Shown piece after piece: positions 45,395-53,892 of a stretch of DNA of 64,000 bases (positions are counted from its first letter, which is position 1; the number at the start of each line of letters is the position of its first letter). The stretch is from Stygiobacter sp. RIFOXYC2_FULL_38_25 (GTDB lineage Bacteria; Bacteroidota; Ignavibacteria; Ignavibacteriales; Melioribacteraceae), in contig MHAZ01000014.1 in NCBI GenBank assembly GCA_001803165.1, positions 55,331-119,330 on the forward strand, given 5' to 3'. The notes beneath the pieces are model-generated. The model was not told where the DNA came from and did no database searches. It was given only the letters and a program-made list of their open reading frames with translations. Position numbers and translations under genes: made by a program.

Positions 45395-46330
45395 ATGAAA
45401 TGGAAATTTGTTTTTGCTCTACAGATAATGCTCGTATTATTTTTTGCAAACTCTTCTGCACAAGATAAAGTTGTTAATCTATGGGAAGGCAAAATTCCCG
45501 GTGTGATTGTAAACTCAAAATATGTCGAAGAAAATTTAGTTCTGGAAAGCGGCGCAATTCGTATTCAGAAAGTTACTAATCCAACTTTAAGTGTTTTTCT
45601 GCCGGAGAAAGAAAAAGCAAATGGAAGTGCAATTGTTATTTGCCCGGGCGGTGGATATAAGGTTCTCGCTATTGATCATGAGGGAATTCAAATTGCAAAG
45701 TGGTTTAACAAGCTTGGTTTTGCCGCTTTCATACTTAAGTACAGATTGCCAAACGATACAATTATGGTGAACAAAAACGTTGGTCCTCTTCAAGACGCAC
45801 AAGAAGCAATTCGCTTTGTTAGAAGAAACTCCGCGCAGTGGAATATTAACCCGGCTAAGATTGGCATTATTGGTTTTTCAGCCGGCGCTCATCTTGCATC
45901 AACCGCTGCCACTCATTTCAATGAAAAAATTTATAATTCTGATACTATCAGCGCTCGTCCGGATTTTTCATTACTAATCTATCCGGTAATTTCAATGAAG
46001 GATGAAGTCACCCACCTTGGTTCGAGAAGAAATCTTTTGGGAGAAAATCCTTCGCAAGAGTTGATTCTACATTTTTCCAACGAAGAACAAGTAAGCAAAC
46101 TTACACCGCCAACTTTCCTTGTTCATTCACGGGATGACAATACGGTTCCTATAGAAAACAGCATAAATTATTTCTTAGCATTAAAGAGAAATAACATTCC
46201 GGGTGAGCTCCACATTTTTGAAAAAGGTGGACATGGTTACGGAATGGGAAGAGAAAAAGGGACTGAATTACAGTGGACAGAAATGTGCAAGAGTTGGTTA
46301 ATTCAGCGTGGAATAATGTTAGCTGATTAA
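45395..46330 (+). CDS. Secreted alpha/beta-hydrolase, acetyl-xylan-esterase-like
   Basis: A 311-residue exported hydrolase with signal peptide through about residue 22 (LVLFFANSSAQ). The alpha/beta-hydrolase features are the oxyanion stretch ICPGGGYKVL, nucleophile Ser in IGFSAGAH, acid Asp in VHSRDDNTVP and His in KGGHGYGMG. This set fits the BD-FAE/endo-xylanase-like esterase group that deacetylates plant polysaccharides, but many hydrolases look alike. Its last 12 bases overlap the 3' end of aroE on the other strand. Confidence 0.85.
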   Translation: MKWKFVFALQIMLVLFFANSSAQDKVVNLWEGKIPGVIVNSKYVEENLVLESGAIRIQKVTNPTLSVFLPEKEKANGSAIVICPGGGYKVLAIDHEGIQIAKWFNKLGFAAFILKYRLPNDTIMVNKNVGPLQDAQEAIRFVRRNSAQWNINPAKIGIIGFSAGAHLASTAATHFNEKIYNSDTISARPDFSLLIYPVISMKDEVTHLGSRRNLLGENPSQELILHFSNEEQVSKLTPPTFLVHSRDDNTVPIENSINYFLALKRNNIPGELHIFEKGGHGYGMGREKGTELQWTEMCKSWLIQRGIMLAD

Positions 46331-47197
46331 GTAGGACTCTATTGCCTTGTAAACTTTATCAATCGGCATTTTTTGTCCGGTCCACAATTCATAAGATTTT
46401 GCACCTTGCTCAACGAACATTTTTAATCCGGTTACAATAGTTGCACCTTGAGATTCTGCAAGGCGGAGCAATTTCGTTTTAACCGGATTGTAAACAACGT
46501 CGAAAACAATTTGTCCATTCATAAACGATTCTTTAATTGTTGTAGCCGAATCATCAACGTTTGGATACATTCCCATAGAAGTTGTGTTAACTATCAGTTT
46601 CGAATCACGAAATGTTTCTACAAGATCGGGCGGCACAAGCGGCATAGATTTCATTTCTGTAAAAAGCATTTTCGCGGAGAAATATTCTTTGAGTGATTCT
46701 CCAATCTGATCTGTCCTGTTAATAATTGTTATGTGTCCAACTTTGAACGTTCTTATAAGCGCATAGATTACACCGCGCGCAGCGCCTCCGGCGCCTATAA
46801 CCGCAACTTTAGCTCCGGCAATTTCATCTTTATAGGGAAGTAACGATTCTATAACACCGTGAACATCTGTGTTGTAACCCCGAAGCGTTCCTTCATCATT
46901 TACAATTGTATTTACAGCACCAATAATGCTCGCTTCTTCTGAAACATCTTTTAACAATGGTAAAACTTTTTCTTTTAGCGGAACAGTAACGTTAAAACCT
47001 TTTATTCCGAGTGCGTTCATGCCCTTCAATGCATCTTTCAATGCAGCAGGAGGAACATCAAACGGAAGATATAAATAGTTCAAGCCGGAAAGTTCGAACG
47101 AAATGTTGTGCATCAGCGGAGAGAACGATTGTTTGATTGGGTGACCAATAACGCCAATGATCTTAGTGTTCTGATTAAATTTATTTTGTACTTGCAT
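46319..47197 (-). CDS. aroE: Shikimate dehydrogenase
   Basis: Reduces 3-dehydroshikimate to shikimate with NADPH in aromatic amino-acid synthesis. About 292 residues. Substrate-site motifs are GHPIKQSFSPLMHN near 20 and NVTVPLKEKVL with the catalytic Lys; the NADP site is IGAGGAARGVIYAL; NTTSMGMYP and GYNTDVHG are further family signatures. The ATG at 47197 is used; a TTG two codons earlier directly abuts the TPR gene stop, so the two genes are co-transcribed. The end overlaps the convergent esterase gene. Confidence 0.96.
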   Translation of the reverse strand: MQVQNKFNQNTKIIGVIGHPIKQSFSPLMHNISFELSGLNYLYLPFDVPPAALKDALKGMNALGIKGFNVTVPLKEKVLPLLKDVSEEASIIGAVNTIVNDEGTLRGYNTDVHGVIESLLPYKDEIAGAKVAVIGAGGAARGVIYALIRTFKVGHITIINRTDQIGESLKEYFSAKMLFTEMKSMPLVPPDLVETFRDSKLIVNTTSMGMYPNVDDSATTIKESFMNGQIVFDVVYNPVKTKLLRLAESQGATIVTGLKMFVEQGAKSYELWTGQKMPIDKVYKAIESYLIS

Positions 47198-47203
47198 TAA
47201 CAA

Positions 47204-48628
47204 TTAGGATTTATTCTCATCAATAAGTTTAATAAAAAGTTTTGAAGTCTTTACTTCAGGATATTCATGTGTAAACTTGTTTCGAGTATTCGGATCGAGA
47301 GCGAATGCTTTTTTCAAACACTCAATTGCCTCTTGAGTATGGCTTAGAATAAAATTAATCTTTGCCTTTCCGTAATAAGGATTCGCATCCTCTGATTTAA
47401 GAACAATACATTTATCGAACGCTTCAATTGCTTCAAGCCACTGCCCGACTTCTACATACGTTTCGGCAAGTTTGAACCAAGCCTCAAAATTAGTTTCGTT
47501 TAACTCTATTGTCTTCTTGTAACTCTCTATTGACTCTTGCAATTGCCCGATTGAGTATTCCAATTCTGCTTTCGCGATCCAAGCATCTTCCGGATTTGTT
47601 GTTAGCGTTATCGAGGTATTAAAATCTTTTAGCGCTAATTGGAATTTACCAATCATGTCGTAGCAAAATCCGCGAGCAAGAAAAGCTTCGTAATATCCCG
47701 GATCAAGTTTAATTGCCTCAGTATAATTACGAATTGCTTGATTGTATTTGTGTTCCTCTTCGTAAATCTGTCCCATGTTGTAAAGAACAGTTTCATCAGT
47801 GGGATCTAACTCGTAAGCTTTTTTATACGCAATCAGTGCATCTTTTGTTCTGTTTACTTGCGAATAGGCGTAACCAACATTGAACCAAGCGCTGGAAAAA
47901 TCATCACGTAGGGCAATTGAAAGCTCGAAACAATTTATAGATTGTTGATACTTTTCAGCGCGTACAAGAACAATTCCTTTATTATACCAAGCTGTAAAAC
48001 TATTCGGGTCCAACTCCAAATACTTATCATATGTTTGCAATGCTTCATCTAATCTATCTGAGTTCTCATAGCAAAAACCAATTTCGTACAATGCTTCCAT
48101 GTACTCGGGGTCTATTTCCAATGCTTTGTTAAAATATTGAATCGCATCATCGAACATTTCTTTCTTTTCATACAAAACACCTAAGCTAAAAAGAATTTCT
48201 TCGTTGGAAGGTTCAATACTAAACGCCGTTTGCAGAGATTGCAGAGCTTCTTCAAACATTCCAAGATTATCTTCGGCAATAGATTTGTTAATGTAGGTTT
48301 CGACATCGTTTGGATTGAGTGAAAGAGCTTTTTCAAAACAATGATATGCTTCTTCGAAAACAAAAGAATTATTTAGCAGGATACCTTTAAAATGCCATGC
48401 TTCGGAATTATAAGGGGCTATGTTTAAAACCTCATTTACCAACAGCAAACCATCGTCAACGTAATCATAATCAACACACATCTCGATTGTTTCTTCCAAA
48501 AAATCCAAAGAAGAAATTGTTGTACCGTTTTGTATATGTTCTTTACAAATAATAATCTTTTCTTTTAACTCCGCTTCATCATACACCGATTCTCCGTCAT
48601 TATTCAGAAAATCCTCGGAAAAACTCAT
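47204..48628 (-). CDS. Tetratricopeptide-repeat protein
   Basis: A 474-residue protein made of about eleven TPR units of 34 residues from about 70 onward (for example AWHFKGILLNNSFVFEEAYH and ALYEIGFCYENSDRLDEAL). TPR arrays bind other proteins. The first 60 residues are acidic and have no signal peptide, so it is cytoplasmic. The ATG at 48628 follows CGGAG. It lies directly upstream of aroE, which may be coincidental operon packing. Specific partner unknown. Confidence 0.9.
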   Translation of the reverse strand: MSFSEDFLNNDGESVYDEAELKEKIIICKEHIQNGTTISSLDFLEETIEMCVDYDYVDDGLLLVNEVLNIAPYNSEAWHFKGILLNNSFVFEEAYHCFEKALSLNPNDVETYINKSIAEDNLGMFEEALQSLQTAFSIEPSNEEILFSLGVLYEKKEMFDDAIQYFNKALEIDPEYMEALYEIGFCYENSDRLDEALQTYDKYLELDPNSFTAWYNKGIVLVRAEKYQQSINCFELSIALRDDFSSAWFNVGYAYSQVNRTKDALIAYKKAYELDPTDETVLYNMGQIYEEEHKYNQAIRNYTEAIKLDPGYYEAFLARGFCYDMIGKFQLALKDFNTSITLTTNPEDAWIAKAELEYSIGQLQESIESYKKTIELNETNFEAWFKLAETYVEVGQWLEAIEAFDKCIVLKSEDANPYYGKAKINFILSHTQEAIECLKKAFALDPNTRNKFTHEYPEVKTSKLFIKLIDENKS

Positions 48629-48717
48629 CAAAACTCCGTATTAATTTTGTGGGAAAATGTATAGCTAACAAAAGTGAAAATCAAGTTGGATTTGAAAAGA
48701 GAAATATCTATGACGAC

Positions 48718-49926
48718 TTAATTGGACAACGTCATCACTTCTTTATTAGAAACTCTTTTAACTCCATGTGTGATTTTTAAGATGTGGAATTTTAGCTCTG
48801 TACCAAAATGATCTTTATAAAGCCGCCCGATTTTTTTTACAAAATTATCTGTTAGTTTCCCTTCAACAATGTTAAATACGCTTTTTATTGGCGAGCAACT
48901 TATCATCTTTGAACTGAGTACCCCGGGCAACTTCACTGCTTCAGTTACAATAAAATCCGAATTGTCGTTGCTGATTTCATAATCTTTAGAAAGGCTCCAG
49001 TGAGATTCTGTAATAAGCACTCCAAAATCTTCCATCATTCCTTTTCTTAGAAACTTAACTGCACTCTCTGCTCTTTTTCTTTCATTCACATTATAAAGCA
49101 CTCTATTAAAAATTCTGTGCGGCAACATATGATAATGTCTTAGAAGGAAGTCTGATTCCACATCGCGTAAATTTTTTATTCCCCAGATATACAAACGCAA
49201 CCCTTTAACACCAACCTCGCATTCTTCAACTCTTTCGTTACATCTCTCCTGCGGATTTATAATTGCTTCTTTGGTATCACAAATAACAATATTTAATTCT
49301 CTATCAAAAAAATTAATGTACTGACTGTTTTTAGTACGTAGATCATAATTGTAAATTTTTCCTTCTTTGCCATTCTGAGCCGTATGGTGATGTGCTTGAT
49401 TTGAAATTTTACCTATAACAGGAGTTTCATTTTTCTTAATGAGATCAAGTAGCAGTTCATCCTCAACGTTAAGTGAATAAACCTTTTTAATATTATTCAC
49501 AAAAGCAACCTGCATCCCTGCTAACGAGCCTAATCCTAAACATTCCGGCACATTTGACGAAATGACGCAATCGAAACCAAGTTTTATAAGTTCTTGTTCA
49601 TTTAACATTTTTGTTAAGTGTCTTAACAAATTGAACTCGTTGCAATCTATTTGTTCCAGCGAATCGAAAGTGGTACTTAAAAATTTATCAGAATCTGCCG
49701 AGGCAAAGTTTACAACTCTATCTTTCCTTTTTCGAATAAGAACAGTCCATACTCTATTAACGCAAACTGAAAGCAAAACACCTTCGTTATAATGAGTGTG
49801 ATCTCCAAGTAAGATTAAACTTGCGGGAGAAACTGTGATTGAAACGTGATCGGAAGAGCCGTATGTGCTTTCAAATTTTCTAAGCGCTTTATAAACTAGC
49901 TCGTTATCACCGTTTAGTCCGTTCAT
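48718..49926 (-). CDS. Galactokinase-like GHMP-family protein with altered catalytic residues
   Basis: About 402 residues, the usual galactokinase length, and collinear with GalK: SPASLILLGDHTHYNEG (normally GR-x-NLIGEHTDYN), SNVPECLGLGSLAG (normally GLSSSA), NERVEECEVGV, and ITESHWSLSKDYEIS with LPGVLSSKM near the end. Key residues differ: GEHTDYN is GDHTHYN, the catalytic Asp of the MDQ motif is Asn (ISNQAHHHTAQ, Asn at about 176), and the C-terminal TGAGFGGC is absent. It may bind a sugar without phosphorylating it, or act on another substrate. The ATG at 49926 has AAGGTG upstream; a GTG at 49935 is the alternative. Confidence 0.75.
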   Translation of the reverse strand: MNGLNGDNELVYKALRKFESTYGSSDHVSITVSPASLILLGDHTHYNEGVLLSVCVNRVWTVLIRKRKDRVVNFASADSDKFLSTTFDSLEQIDCNEFNLLRHLTKMLNEQELIKLGFDCVISSNVPECLGLGSLAGMQVAFVNNIKKVYSLNVEDELLLDLIKKNETPVIGKISNQAHHHTAQNGKEGKIYNYDLRTKNSQYINFFDRELNIVICDTKEAIINPQERCNERVEECEVGVKGLRLYIWGIKNLRDVESDFLLRHYHMLPHRIFNRVLYNVNERKRAESAVKFLRKGMMEDFGVLITESHWSLSKDYEISNDNSDFIVTEAVKLPGVLSSKMISCSPIKSVFNIVEGKLTDNFVKKIGRLYKDHFGTELKFHILKITHGVKRVSNKEVMTLSN

Positions 49927-50015
49927 ATAAATCACCTTATCGAAAGAGTATGGAATGTTTTTGTCTTATTAAAATTACGAAAATTGCGGTTAATCGAACA
50001 TATGCTTTTGAAAAA

Positions 50016-50417
50016 TTAGTTTTTTAAGAAGTTATTAGCTCTTGTTTCGCGGATTAAGAATTTTCTGATTGGCTCGATCAAGTTACGGGATTGTCTATCG
50101 CTGAACAGTAGAAACTCTTCCTTATGCAATACTCTACTTAGCGCCCGTACTGTTGAAGCAATTATAGAAACCAAATTCGTTTGCGAGGTAATAATTTCAA
50201 CAGGAAGCAAAAATATAGTATCGAAAACCGACGATTCCACAAGACGCATTGTCTCACTAAACGATAGTTCATCAAGATGCATTCCATGTTTTATCATTCC
50301 GGATTTTTGCCTTAGACTTAACTCAAACTTCATTCTTTCCATAAGGAGTCTGAGAGCATTATCCGTTGTAATTTTTATCTCAATCATTTTCGCTTTCGAT
50401 ATTTCCAATTCTAACAT
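50016..50417 (-). CDS. Conserved-looking protein of unknown function
   Basis: A 133-residue, mostly helical, cytoplasmic protein that I do not recognise (RLLMERMKFELSLRQKSG, LDELSFSETMRLVESSVFD, STVRALSRVLHKEEFLLF). No membrane segment, signal or metal motif is visible. Two starts are possible, at 50417 or at the internal Met of MIEIKITTDN (50387); neither has a strong ribosome-binding site. It lies between sucC and the galactokinase-like gene, same strand, about 90 bases upstream of the latter. Confidence 0.65.
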   Translation of the reverse strand: MLELEISKAKMIEIKITTDNALRLLMERMKFELSLRQKSGMIKHGMHLDELSFSETMRLVESSVFDTIFLLPVEIITSQTNLVSIIASTVRALSRVLHKEEFLLFSDRQSRNLIEPIRKFLIRETRANNFLKN

Positions 50418-50445
50418 TAAATACAATAATAAAGTTTCAAGATTG

Positions 50446-50465
50446 GCCCCGGCTTAAACCGGGGC
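50446..50465 (-). terminator. Terminator after sucC
   Basis: GCCCCGG and CCGGGGC pair around CTTAAA six bases past the sucC stop. The minus-strand tail is only moderately U-rich, so termination may be partial, allowing some read-through into the next gene. Confidence 0.65.
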
Positions 50466-50471
50466 TAATCG

Positions 50472-51689
50472 TTATGCAGTAGCTAAAACTGATGTGACCT
50501 TTCCAGCGGCATCTTGAAGTGAAGTAGCAACAGAGAAATTTAATCCGGAGCTTTCCAACATTTCTTTAGCTTCTATTGCGTTTGTACCTTCGAGACGAAC
50601 AACAATAGGAACAGTAACAGATACTTCGTTCACCGCATCAATAACACCTTGAGCTACACGGTCGCAGCGAACAATCCCGCCAAAAATATTTATTAACAAT
50701 GCTTTCACGTTGGGATCGGAAAGAATAATCTTGAAACCATTGGCTACTGTTTCTTTATTAGCTCCGCCACCAACATCCAAAAAGTTAGCGGGTTCTCCGC
50801 CGGCAAGTTTGATGATATCCATAGTTGCCATTGCGAGTCCGGCACCATTTACCATACAGCCAACGTTTCCATCCAGTTTAATGTAATTCAAATTGAATTT
50901 GGAAGCTTCGATTTCGAGCGGAGCTTCTTCGTTCAAATCTCTGTATGCTACAATTTCCGGATGGCGGAAAAGCGCGTTATCATCAAAATTCATTTTAGCA
51001 TCGAGAGCAAGAATTTTATCATCATTAGTAATAACGAGCGGATTGATTTCGAGCATTGAAGCATCTGTTTCTTCGTAAGCCTTGTAAAGTTTCATAATGA
51101 AGCTCGTAAAACTCTTGAATGCCGCGCCTTCTAAACCTAATCCAAACGCAATTTTTCTTGCTTGGAAAGATTGAATTCCGGTAGAAGGTTCAATCCATTC
51201 CTTAATAATTTTTTCAGGAGTCTCTTCCGCAACTTTTTCTATTTCCACTCCGCCTTCCGTAGAAGCCATGATTACATTTTTAGAAACAGCGCGGTCCAAT
51301 AAAATTCCGAGATAAAGTTCTTTCTTGTAATCGAGTCCTTCGGTGATGAAAAGTGTTTGAACAATTTTACCTTCAGCACCGGTTTGATGTGTAACGAGCA
51401 AATTGCCAAGCATCTTGGAAGCATAATCGCGCGCTTTTTCTGTATCGGTTGTAAACTTAACACCGCCTTCAAGAATTAATTCTTCTCTGTTGGAAGGATT
51501 GTAGAGTTTTCCCTTTCCTCTTCCGCCGGCATGAATCTGAGATTTAACTACGTATTGATTGATTCCGCGTGCTTGAAGCTCGCTAATAGCAGAATCGAAT
51601 TGAGAAAGATCTTTGATTGCAATTCCATCTTGAACCGGAACGCCATACTTTTTTAAAACTTCTTTTGCTTGATATTCATGGATTTTCAT
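50472..51689 (-). CDS. sucC: Succinyl-CoA ligase (ADP-forming), beta subunit
   Basis: Beta subunit of the citric-acid-cycle enzyme that interconverts succinyl-CoA and succinate with ATP or GTP formation. About 405 residues. It begins MKIHEYQAKEVLKKYGVPV, the classic ATP-grasp start, and shows VKSQIHAGGRGKG, LEINPLVIT, GCMVNGAGLAMATMD and NIFGGIVRCD. The longer frame to 51773 would add 28 residues not seen in the family, so the ATG at 51689 is used. No sucD lies beside it in the window; the alpha subunit must be elsewhere, which is less common than a sucCD pair. Confidence 0.96.
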   Translation of the reverse strand: MKIHEYQAKEVLKKYGVPVQDGIAIKDLSQFDSAISELQARGINQYVVKSQIHAGGRGKGKLYNPSNREELILEGGVKFTTDTEKARDYASKMLGNLLVTHQTGAEGKIVQTLFITEGLDYKKELYLGILLDRAVSKNVIMASTEGGVEIEKVAEETPEKIIKEWIEPSTGIQSFQARKIAFGLGLEGAAFKSFTSFIMKLYKAYEETDASMLEINPLVITNDDKILALDAKMNFDDNALFRHPEIVAYRDLNEEAPLEIEASKFNLNYIKLDGNVGCMVNGAGLAMATMDIIKLAGGEPANFLDVGGGANKETVANGFKIILSDPNVKALLINIFGGIVRCDRVAQGVIDAVNEVSVTVPIVVRLEGTNAIEAKEMLESSGLNFSVATSLQDAAGKVTSVLATA

Positions 51690-51879
51690 GATTGATCCGC
51701 TTGTAATAGGTGAAAAATGATTAACTACCGTTTGAACGGGTGAAAAATTACGGGATTCGCTTCTGAGAATCAATTTGACAAAAATTTATCTCTCCAATAA
51801 GAAATTTGAACTTTATTGAACCTTTGCCGGTAAATTAGTTGTTATAACATTAATTAAATCTTGCTGTAAAGGAATCGCC

Positions 51880-52149
51880 ATGAACAAAAAACAAAAAGTA
51901 GTTTTGGTTACTGTATTAGCAATAATTGTGTTATCACTTGTTGTTTGGATTGCCAGCGGAACAGAAATTTTTACCAAGACACAAGTTTTGGTAGAGCAGA
52001 AAGATGAGCTCTTTGGATGGACAGAAAAAAAGTGGGTGGATAAATTTATCTGGGGCTTAGATTTAAGCGGTGCCATCAGCGGAATAAGTTTTCTAATAGG
52101 AGCAATTTTATTTTTCTTTTTCAGAACCAAAAAATCAGAGAGGAATTGA
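51880..52149 (+). CDS. Small membrane protein of unknown function
   Basis: An 89-residue protein with two predicted membrane helices (about 7-25 and 60-81) and an acidic, Trp-containing loop between them (DELFGWTEKKWVDKF). A basic tail (RTKKSERN) ends it. AAGGAA precedes the ATG. It is one base before the YceI gene and certainly co-transcribed with it. I do not recognise a family. A minus-strand frame on the same bases is rejected. Confidence 0.75.
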   Translation: MNKKQKVVLVTVLAIIVLSLVVWIASGTEIFTKTQVLVEQKDELFGWTEKKWVDKFIWGLDLSGAISGISFLIGAILFFFFRTKKSERN

Positions 52150-52150
52150 A

Positions 52151-52786
52151 ATGAATAGATCTATAATTCTTGCAATTGTTGTATTAATATCATCATTCTC
52201 ACTACAAGCGCAAGGCTTCAAAGTGAAGGCAAAGGGAAGTCAAACTTTTGACTTTGAAGATAAAGCCGGCAAGAACCAAATAACTTTCTTTAGCACCACT
52301 CCGCTGGAAGATATTAATGGAACTGTAAATGCAATTTCCGGAAATGTTTCTTTTGATATCGCAAACTTTGCCAAAACAGTAAAAGGAAAAATTGTTGTTA
52401 AGGTCGCTTCAATGAATACAGGGATAGAATTAAGAAACTCTCACTTAAAAGGTGCAAACTGGCTGAACGAAAAGAAATTTCCGGAAATTATTTTTGAATT
52501 GAAATATGTTGAAAACGCAAAGCAGACTGCCGATAACAAAATTGAATTCAAGGCTAAAGGAAATTTTACGCTTCACGGTGTAACTAAAGAAATCACCTCT
52601 GATGTTGAGGCAGTTTATTTAGATGAGAACGAGCAAACACAGAAACGCTCACCGGGAGATTTGCTGGGTCTTAGAACAAAGTTTAAGGTTAGTCTTTCCG
52701 ATTATGATGTAGATAATGCGGTAGTTGGTAAGAAAGTAGCCGATACAATTGAAGTAACGGTCAATATTGTTGGAGCGAACAAATAG
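52151..52786 (+). CDS. YceI-family periplasmic lipid-binding protein
   Basis: A 211-residue exported protein with signal peptide to about residue 20 (SSFSLQAQG). The YceI beta-barrel binds isoprenoid or fatty lipids in its interior. Family motifs are NGTVNAISGNVSFDI, RNSHLKGANWLNEKKFPEI and GNFTLHGVTKEI. AGAGGAA precedes the ATG. Its partner upstream is a two-helix membrane protein, reminiscent of other bacteria where YceI is paired with a membrane b-type cytochrome, although this one is too small to be that. Confidence 0.93.
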   Translation: MNRSIILAIVVLISSFSLQAQGFKVKAKGSQTFDFEDKAGKNQITFFSTTPLEDINGTVNAISGNVSFDIANFAKTVKGKIVVKVASMNTGIELRNSHLKGANWLNEKKFPEIIFELKYVENAKQTADNKIEFKAKGNFTLHGVTKEITSDVEAVYLDENEQTQKRSPGDLLGLRTKFKVSLSDYDVDNAVVGKKVADTIEVTVNIVGANK

Positions 52787-52846
52787 TCTGTAAACTTAAA
52801 ATGAAGCGATTTTGCTTTTATTTTTTATTTAGTACATGAAAAAAGA

Positions 52847-52859
52847 GCCCCTATGGGGC
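52847..52859 (-). terminator. Terminator between the YceI gene and the InlB-like gene
   Basis: GCCCC-TAT-GGGGC followed on the minus strand by CTCTTTTTTC. It ends the minus-strand gene stopping at 52871 and may also serve the YceI gene on the plus strand. Confidence 0.8.
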
Positions 52860-52870
52860 CCTTTAAAACT

Positions 52871-53608
52871 TTATTCCAAGCTTATACAAGGATTGTTACC
52901 ATATTTGTCTCTGTATATCGCGTAATAAGTAGCATTACCGGTAACAGTTATTGTTCTACTTTGACTCGTAACACCATCATTCCATCTGACAAAATTTAAT
53001 GTATATCCACAAGCATTGATTGAGGATGCGGCTACCAAAGTATGAGAGGTACCCTGTTCCCATTGAAAAGTGCCGCCATTAGTGGAATTTACCCCATCTA
53101 TGATATAATTGTTTCCACTTGTTGGCTCAGGATCAGTCGATGCTATTGTAACGTCGTAAAAAACAGGTTGTGGAATTTGGTTAATATATATTCTATTCTC
53201 CTGTTCTACTTGAGAGACAGAAAGCCATAGGTCCAATCCTGGGGGCTGAGTTGTATAACTTTTAGCGACAGCGCGAAAATAATGAGTTCCAATACTTAAA
53301 TATCGTGCTGTAGAGTAAACATGTGATAAACCACAAGTATTTACCGGATAATTATCAGGGGAATGGTAGACATCGATTTGGACACCATCAACATAATAGT
53401 ATATTTCAAAATTTCTAAATTGACCTTGAAATAATGTGGAACATAATCCATAAGCGCTAAATGTTATATCTACATTCATTCCCGACCCATAAGTGTTAAA
53501 TGAAGTTTGATCTGCCGGTGTGATTGTAATGGATTGTGCCATGATGCTACTTGTTTGGGTTAACATCAAGCATAATAAAAACAAAATTAATAGATACTGC
53601 TTTTTCAT
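52871..53608 (-). CDS. Secreted protein with InlB-repeat-like C-terminus
   Basis: A 245-residue exported protein with signal peptide to about residue 25. The last 70 residues resemble a divergent InlB B-repeat (GYTLNFVRWNDGVTSQSRTITVTGNATYYAIY), a surface-exposed beta fold. The N-terminal half has Cys residues and a beta-like pattern (FNTYGSGMNVDITFSAYG). It has no T9SS sorting domain, so it may stay periplasmic or leave by another route. AAGGAG lies before the ATG. Function unknown. Confidence 0.75.
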   Translation of the reverse strand: MKKQYLLILFLLCLMLTQTSSIMAQSITITPADQTSFNTYGSGMNVDITFSAYGLCSTLFQGQFRNFEIYYYVDGVQIDVYHSPDNYPVNTCGLSHVYSTARYLSIGTHYFRAVAKSYTTQPPGLDLWLSVSQVEQENRIYINQIPQPVFYDVTIASTDPEPTSGNNYIIDGVNSTNGGTFQWEQGTSHTLVAASSINACGYTLNFVRWNDGVTSQSRTITVTGNATYYAIYRDKYGNNPCISLE

Positions 53609-53775
53609 TTTTACAACTCCTTAAGTTTGATAAAATAATAATTAGTTTTTGTGTACAATATGGTGAGCAGCCATGGAACACAAATAGATTACCAGACAAA
53701 AATGCTCGTACCTCCCATAGTAAGTTGACGGAATCTAATTATCTTGATTTATGAGATGGGTTATTTCTTTTGTGT

Positions 53776-53793
53776 GTAAAATGTTCATTTTAC
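53776..53793. repeat. Perfect inverted repeat, possible operator
   Basis: GTAAAATG-TT-CATTTTAC, about 170 bases upstream of the InlB-like gene and 100 bases past the TolC-like gene stop. The rest of 53609-53892 is AT-rich with no gene. It may be a regulator site or a weak terminator stem. Confidence 0.4.
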
Positions 53794-53892
53794 CCCCATG
53801 ATTAATTCGTCTTATGTATAATTAATTTATATGTAAAATAATAATTACTATTAAAAAAACAAGTGAAAAAAAAGAAAATTAAAGTGCATTTT

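Noticed and set aside
51813..52130. 105-codon minus-strand open frame
   Set aside because: It lies antisense to the small membrane protein gene, which has a ribosome-binding site, two membrane helices and tight coupling to the YceI gene.
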